Origin: Aquilaria yunnanensis
Lineage: Eukaryota > Streptophyta > Magnoliopsida > Malvales > Thymelaeaceae
Reading direction: 5' to 3'
NCBI GenBank assembly: GCA_039654915.1
Contig: CM077597.1
Span: forward strand, 91,452,001-91,516,000
DNA length: 64,000 nucleotides
Shown: positions 60,101 to 64,000 of the stretch, one piece after another
Position numbering within the stretch: position 1 is the stretch's first letter
Layout: every line of letters begins with the position of its first letter
Notes under the pieces: generated by a model
The model's database searches: none
Told to the model about the DNA's origin: nothing
Seen by the model: only the letters and a program-made list of their open reading frames with translations
Made by a program: the position numbers and the translations under genes

Positions 60101-60903
60101 ATTTTTGAATTCTTTTATTTTAGATCTAGCCATAATTCCACTACATTGCCATTTGGATGAATTCTTGGGAAGGTGAGGATGCAGTCTTTAAAGTTCAATC
60201 GACTAAACCTTCAGTTCATTGCATACATTTTATGATAGTTGAATGACTTTATTGTACACATGAAAAACAACAGGACTAAATGAAAATGTACATATATTGT
60301 ATAGACTGAGTGCATATTTTGCCAAACACTATATATAACTCTTTACAAAGCCTAATTTCACACCTTAATTTCCTTCACGTCTGCACACCAGTAGCAGCAT
60401 TTTTGCTTCTTGTTTTTTGTCTAGTTGACTTCATTATTTCCTTTAATCTCTTTGTACTCTCTTGAAGATAATTTACCAAAATCCTTTCAAAATTGTTTGA
60501 GACCTCCTTACCTATTTCTTAATATATGTTTTTTTTTCTTTTTCTTTTTGTTCCATCCCCTTATTTATTTTTCCGGTTCGTCGTCATGATTCAGCAACCT
60601 CACTCAATAGTCAACATGGGTAAAATTTAACATGATTTTGATTTCATTCTAGTTTACTTTCTTCTCCACTAAAATTATTATCGATGATCTCATTTTTTCT
60701 GGAACATGTAGTTTCAAGACAAACATTGTTACATTATAGAGAAAGAAGAAAATCTTGTAACATGGTAATCTCTTTCTAATTTATGCATGGTCAAACCAAT
60801 TTTTTTTTTTATAACTGTTAGTTCAAAATGGTTTCCAGTTTGTGGTTCCTAATGATTTTAATCTAGTTTGACCAATTTTTAACCTTAGCGTGTTTGAACC
60901 AAA
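60101..60903. other. Unassigned sequence
   Basis: A possible remainder of LINE sequence near 60,100-60,180 (translated WMNSWEGEDAVF); otherwise AT-rich with T-runs. No gene seen. Confidence 0.3.
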
Positions 60904-60908
60904 ACCTG

Positions 60909-61194
60909 TGTTGGAATTAGTGATTGAATGTGGAAGAGAACACCAACGTGGAGTCCAAGGAGCAGGAAGTGAATGTTGTAGTTGCTGCATAAAACTAGGA
61001 AGATTTGTTTAGATAAGATTAGTATGACCAAGTCTTTAGTTGTTTGTTGAAGTTGGTTTTCTTGTTTCCTAATTTTTAGCAAAATTTGTCTCTGACGTTC
61101 CAAGTGTAATGCTATATAGGGCATGTTTCAATTCAATAAAATATATGCAGCAGTTGCCATTGTTTTTATCTTCTTGTTCTGCTATTTTCCTTCA
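60909..61194 (+). repeat. 5' LTR of a Ty1/copia element
   Basis: 286 bp, TGTTGGAATTAG ... TATTTTCCTTCA, with TATA-like GCTATATAGG (61111-61120) and AATAAA (61135-61140). The primer site follows at once. The 3' LTR lies outside the window. Confidence 0.8.
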
Positions 61195-61197
61195 TTG

Positions 61198-61215
61198 TGG
61201 TATTAGAGCCAGGTT
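61198..61215 (+). promoter_or_regulatory. Primer-binding site of the copia element
   Basis: TGGTATTAGAGCCAGGTT, the initiator tRNA-Met complement with one mismatch. Confidence 0.85.
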
Positions 61216-61274
61216 ACAATCCTCGGCTAGTTTCTGTTCTTTCTATCTTTTGTTTGTGCTTAATAGAAAGGACA

Positions 61275-64000
61275 ATGGCAGACAAAACTGCTGGAAATAA
61301 TTTAGTAAATGTGCCATAACCGCAAATTCCTTTGTTCAAGGGAGACTCCTATGAATATTGGAGTATTAAAATAAAAACATTTTTTAGATCTCAGGATCTA
61401 TGGGATCTTGTTGAACAAGGTTTCAATGTAGAAACCTCATAAGAAGGAGCTACCAGGGAACTGATGAAGAAAGATGCAAAAGCCCATTTTTTCATCCAAT
61501 AGGCTGTGGATGAATCAATATTCTCTTGCATTGCTGGAGCAACTACAGCCAAACAAGCATGGACTACCTTTAAGATTGAGTACCAGGGATTAACAAAAGT
61601 CATCACAGTGAAGTTTCAGCTCTTAAGAAGAGATTTTGAAATTGCTCTTGTGAAGAATGAGGAGTCTGTTCAGGACTTTTTGGGAAGAATCCTGTATATG
61701 GTTAGCCAAATGAGAGCATATGGTGACAAAATCATAGATGAAACAATGGTTGGAAAGATACTTAAGAGTCTGACTCCCAAATTTGATCATGTAGTTACTG
61801 CCATTGAAGAATCAAAAGATCTGGCTACACTCTCAATTGATGAGTTGATGGGATCCCTGCAAACCCATGAGGCCAAAATCAATAGGACAGTAGGGAGAAA
61901 GGAAGATTAGGCCTTTGAGGTCTAGGGGGAGAGAAACAGATCCTTCCAATCCAGAGGAAGAAGAAGGACCTCCTTCAGAGGAAGAGGGCGAGGTAAATCA
62001 GTCCAATGTACGTACTGCAAAAAGTTTGGACATAGAGAAGATGTATGCTGGAGCAAAGAGGACCAGGCCAAATTTGCACATGAGGTGGAAGACAATGAAG
62101 ACTACTTGTTCATAGCCAGTGAGGAAACTAGTTTACCTTCGAAGGCAATATGGTATTTGGACAGTGCATCTTTAAATCATCTAATTGGAGTCAAGGGCAA
62201 GTTCAAGATATTGGATGAGGCATCCAAGGCTCAGGTTAGACTTGGAAACGATAAGCGGGTACAAATTCAGGGTAAAGGTACTGTGTCAGTTCATTCAAAT
62301 GGTAAAGAAAGAATGATTAATGATGTTCACTATGCACCAGGTTTAGCACACAATCTCATTAGTGTTGGACAGCTAGTAGAGAATAGTTATTCAGTCATAT
62401 TTGAAAATAGGGTTTACTGTGTTAAGACTAGTGTAAGGAAAAAGGTGCTGGAATCCAACATGATTGATAACAAGATGTTTTCAGTGGAGTTTGAGTGCAA
62501 AAGCAAGTGTTTGTTAACAAGCAGTAAGGATGATGATTCAAAAAAGTGGCATCAAAGATATGGACACCTCTACATTCAAGGTCTCTAACTTTTGGCTAGT
62601 AAAGAAATGGTGACAGGATTACCAAGTATTGGAGATCTGAAAAATTTGTGTGAAGGGTGTGTTTTACGGAAACAGATAAGAAACCCTTTTCCCAAAGGTA
62701 AAGCAAAAAGAGCCAATCAGAAGTTAGAGTTAATACACGCTGCATCTGTGGACTTATGAAAACAGAATCACACGTTGGAAAACAAAACAACATTGTTGAG
62801 AGGAAAAGCAGGATTGTGGTAGAGATGGCAAGAGCCACGATATAGACTAAACGGCTCTCAAATGAATTCTAGGCAGAAGCCATTACTGTTGTAGTGTATC
62901 CCCTCAACCTTTCTCCAACAAAGGTAGTATGGAACAAGACATCTTATGAAGCCTGGGATGTTAAGTTTGATAAAAATTTGAGTTGGAAGGAAGAAGAAAA
63001 AGTGGATAGTTTAAGGGTGGCTATCGAGGAAGAGCCTGCACTAGTAGAAGTGGAAGCTGTGCTAGCAACTCCTGGTGAAGAAACACCTGTGAGGTCACAT
63101 TCAATATCATCTAAAGGATCATCTCCACCATCAGACAGAGCTAAAACAAAGTCTCTAAGGGAGATCACTTTAACCTATGCAATATTCGCAGGAGATCCAA
63201 CTGATGTATATATAGCTCTAGAAAATGAGGTCTGGAGAGAAGCCATCATAGTAGAAATTGATGCTATCAAGAGGAATGAAACTTGGGAGATTACTAACTA
63301 GCCTCTAGGAAAGAAGGTGGTAAGCCTAAAGTGGAATTTTAAAACAAACTACCACTTTGATGGAACAATTCAAAAACACAAGGCAAAGCTAGTGGCACAT
63401 GGATACACACAGGAGCAAGGAGTTGATTTTGATGAGACATTCTCACCAGTTGTTAGGTTTAAAAAAGTGAGAATGATCCTTGCAGTTGTAGCAAAGCACC
63501 AATGGAAAGTACTCCAATTTGACGTGAAGTCTGCTTTCCTTAATGGAGAATTGAAAGAAGAAGTTTATGTGCTACAACTTCAAGGGTTTGAAAAGCCAAG
63601 AGAAAAAGGAAAGGTCTACAGACTCAAGAAAGCTCTATATGGCCTGAAATAGGTGCCTAGAGCAAGGTAAAGTAAAATAGATGATTTTTTCCAAACTCAT
63701 GGCTTTCACAGGAGTCCCACTAAACTTACCATATATTTGAAAAAAAAGGAAGAGATCATGTCATCATGGTAAGTCTATATGTAGATGACATGATCTATAC
63801 AAGGTCATCATCTCAGCTCATAATAGAATTTAGAAGATCAATGATGGAAGTATTCGAGATGACTGATATGGCGACTCTTAATTACTTTATTGGCTTTGAG
63901 GTCCGGCAAACCAAAGAAGGTATCTTCATATCTTAACAAAAATATACCACTGACGTACTGAAACAGTTCAATATGGATAAGTGCAGCTACAACTACCCGA
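61275..64000 (+). pseudogene. Ty1/copia gag-pol pseudogene, truncated by window end
   Basis: From the ATG at 61275: gag of the UBN2 type (TTAKQAWTTFKIEYQG, FQLLRRDFEIALVKNEES), knuckle CTYCKKFGHREDVCW (about 62010), protease YLDSAS (usual Asp-Ser/Thr-Gly reads Asp-Ser-Ala), the pre-integrase WHQRYGHL (62550), an integrase zinc remnant (CEGCVLRKQ), the late integrase VERKSRIVVEMAR (about 62800), and reverse transcriptase with QFDVKSAFLNGELKEEVYV (about 63520) and LYVDDM (63777-63794). In-frame stops occur at once (codon 15), at 61440, 61501, 61908, 62586, 63299, 63651 and beyond. The integrase core between about 62755 and 62780 is deleted. The short LTR and domain order suggest the Ale/Retrofit lineage, but this is not certain. 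Confidence 0.9.

Overview
This is a repeat-dominated stretch of a plant nuclear genome. The AT-rich composition, long LTR retrotransposons primed by initiator-tRNA-Met type sites, Athila- and Tekay-type polyproteins, hAT-like elements, LINE remnants and a plant-type LOG enzyme all point to a flowering plant. I do not name a species. No ordinary intron-containing host gene is visible. The only intact non-transposon reading frames are two small genes at the left edge.

Left part (1-7,020): a reading frame resembling the cysteine-rich nucleic-acid-binding proteins (NABP) of carlavirus-like plant RNA viruses (2-484) is followed on the same strand by an intact, divergent LOG (cytokinin-activating phosphoribohydrolase) gene (1063-1692). 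Downstream come a 1.75-kb array of hairpin-forming tandem repeats, a polypurine tract and a 3-kb LTR of Tat/Ogre character. The pair therefore appears to sit at the 3' end of a plus-strand Ty3/gypsy element whose 5' part lies outside the window.

Small-element belt (7,020-14,415): a LINE-type RNase H pseudogene split by a short LTR-like insertion, two non-autonomous hAT elements with 8-bp duplications, a 1.2-kb inverted-repeat element and a LINE ORF1 remnant.

The nest (14,415-56,383): a minus-strand Tekay-like element H (TSD GTGTT) was entered by a minus-strand Athila-type element (TSD ACGAC). That element was in turn hit by a solo LTR (TSD GTAAA) and by two plus-strand Tekay elements. Tekay-1 (TSD TACAA) is decayed. 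Tekay-2 (TSD CTTAC) is very young, with LTRs matching except for one A. Inside the Athila element, between an integrase remnant and the 3' UTR, lies a second, decayed copy of the NABP-LOG pair in the same order and in the sense of its host. Tekay-2 landed inside its NABP pseudogene.

Right part (56,384-64,000): low-information sequence that may be an old LTR, a LINE endonuclease remnant, and a decayed Ty1/copia element (LTR 60909-61194) that runs off the window.

Main inference: an NABP-like gene (RNA-virus type) and a cytokinin-activating LOG gene travel together as a two-gene cassette at the env-like position (between pol and the 3' LTR) of Athila/Tat-type retrotransposons. I know of no described element of this kind. 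Two copies of the same two-gene unit, each in the sense of its host element and sharing an Athila-like 3' flank, support it. The alternative is an old segmental duplication or an integrated RNA-virus segment.
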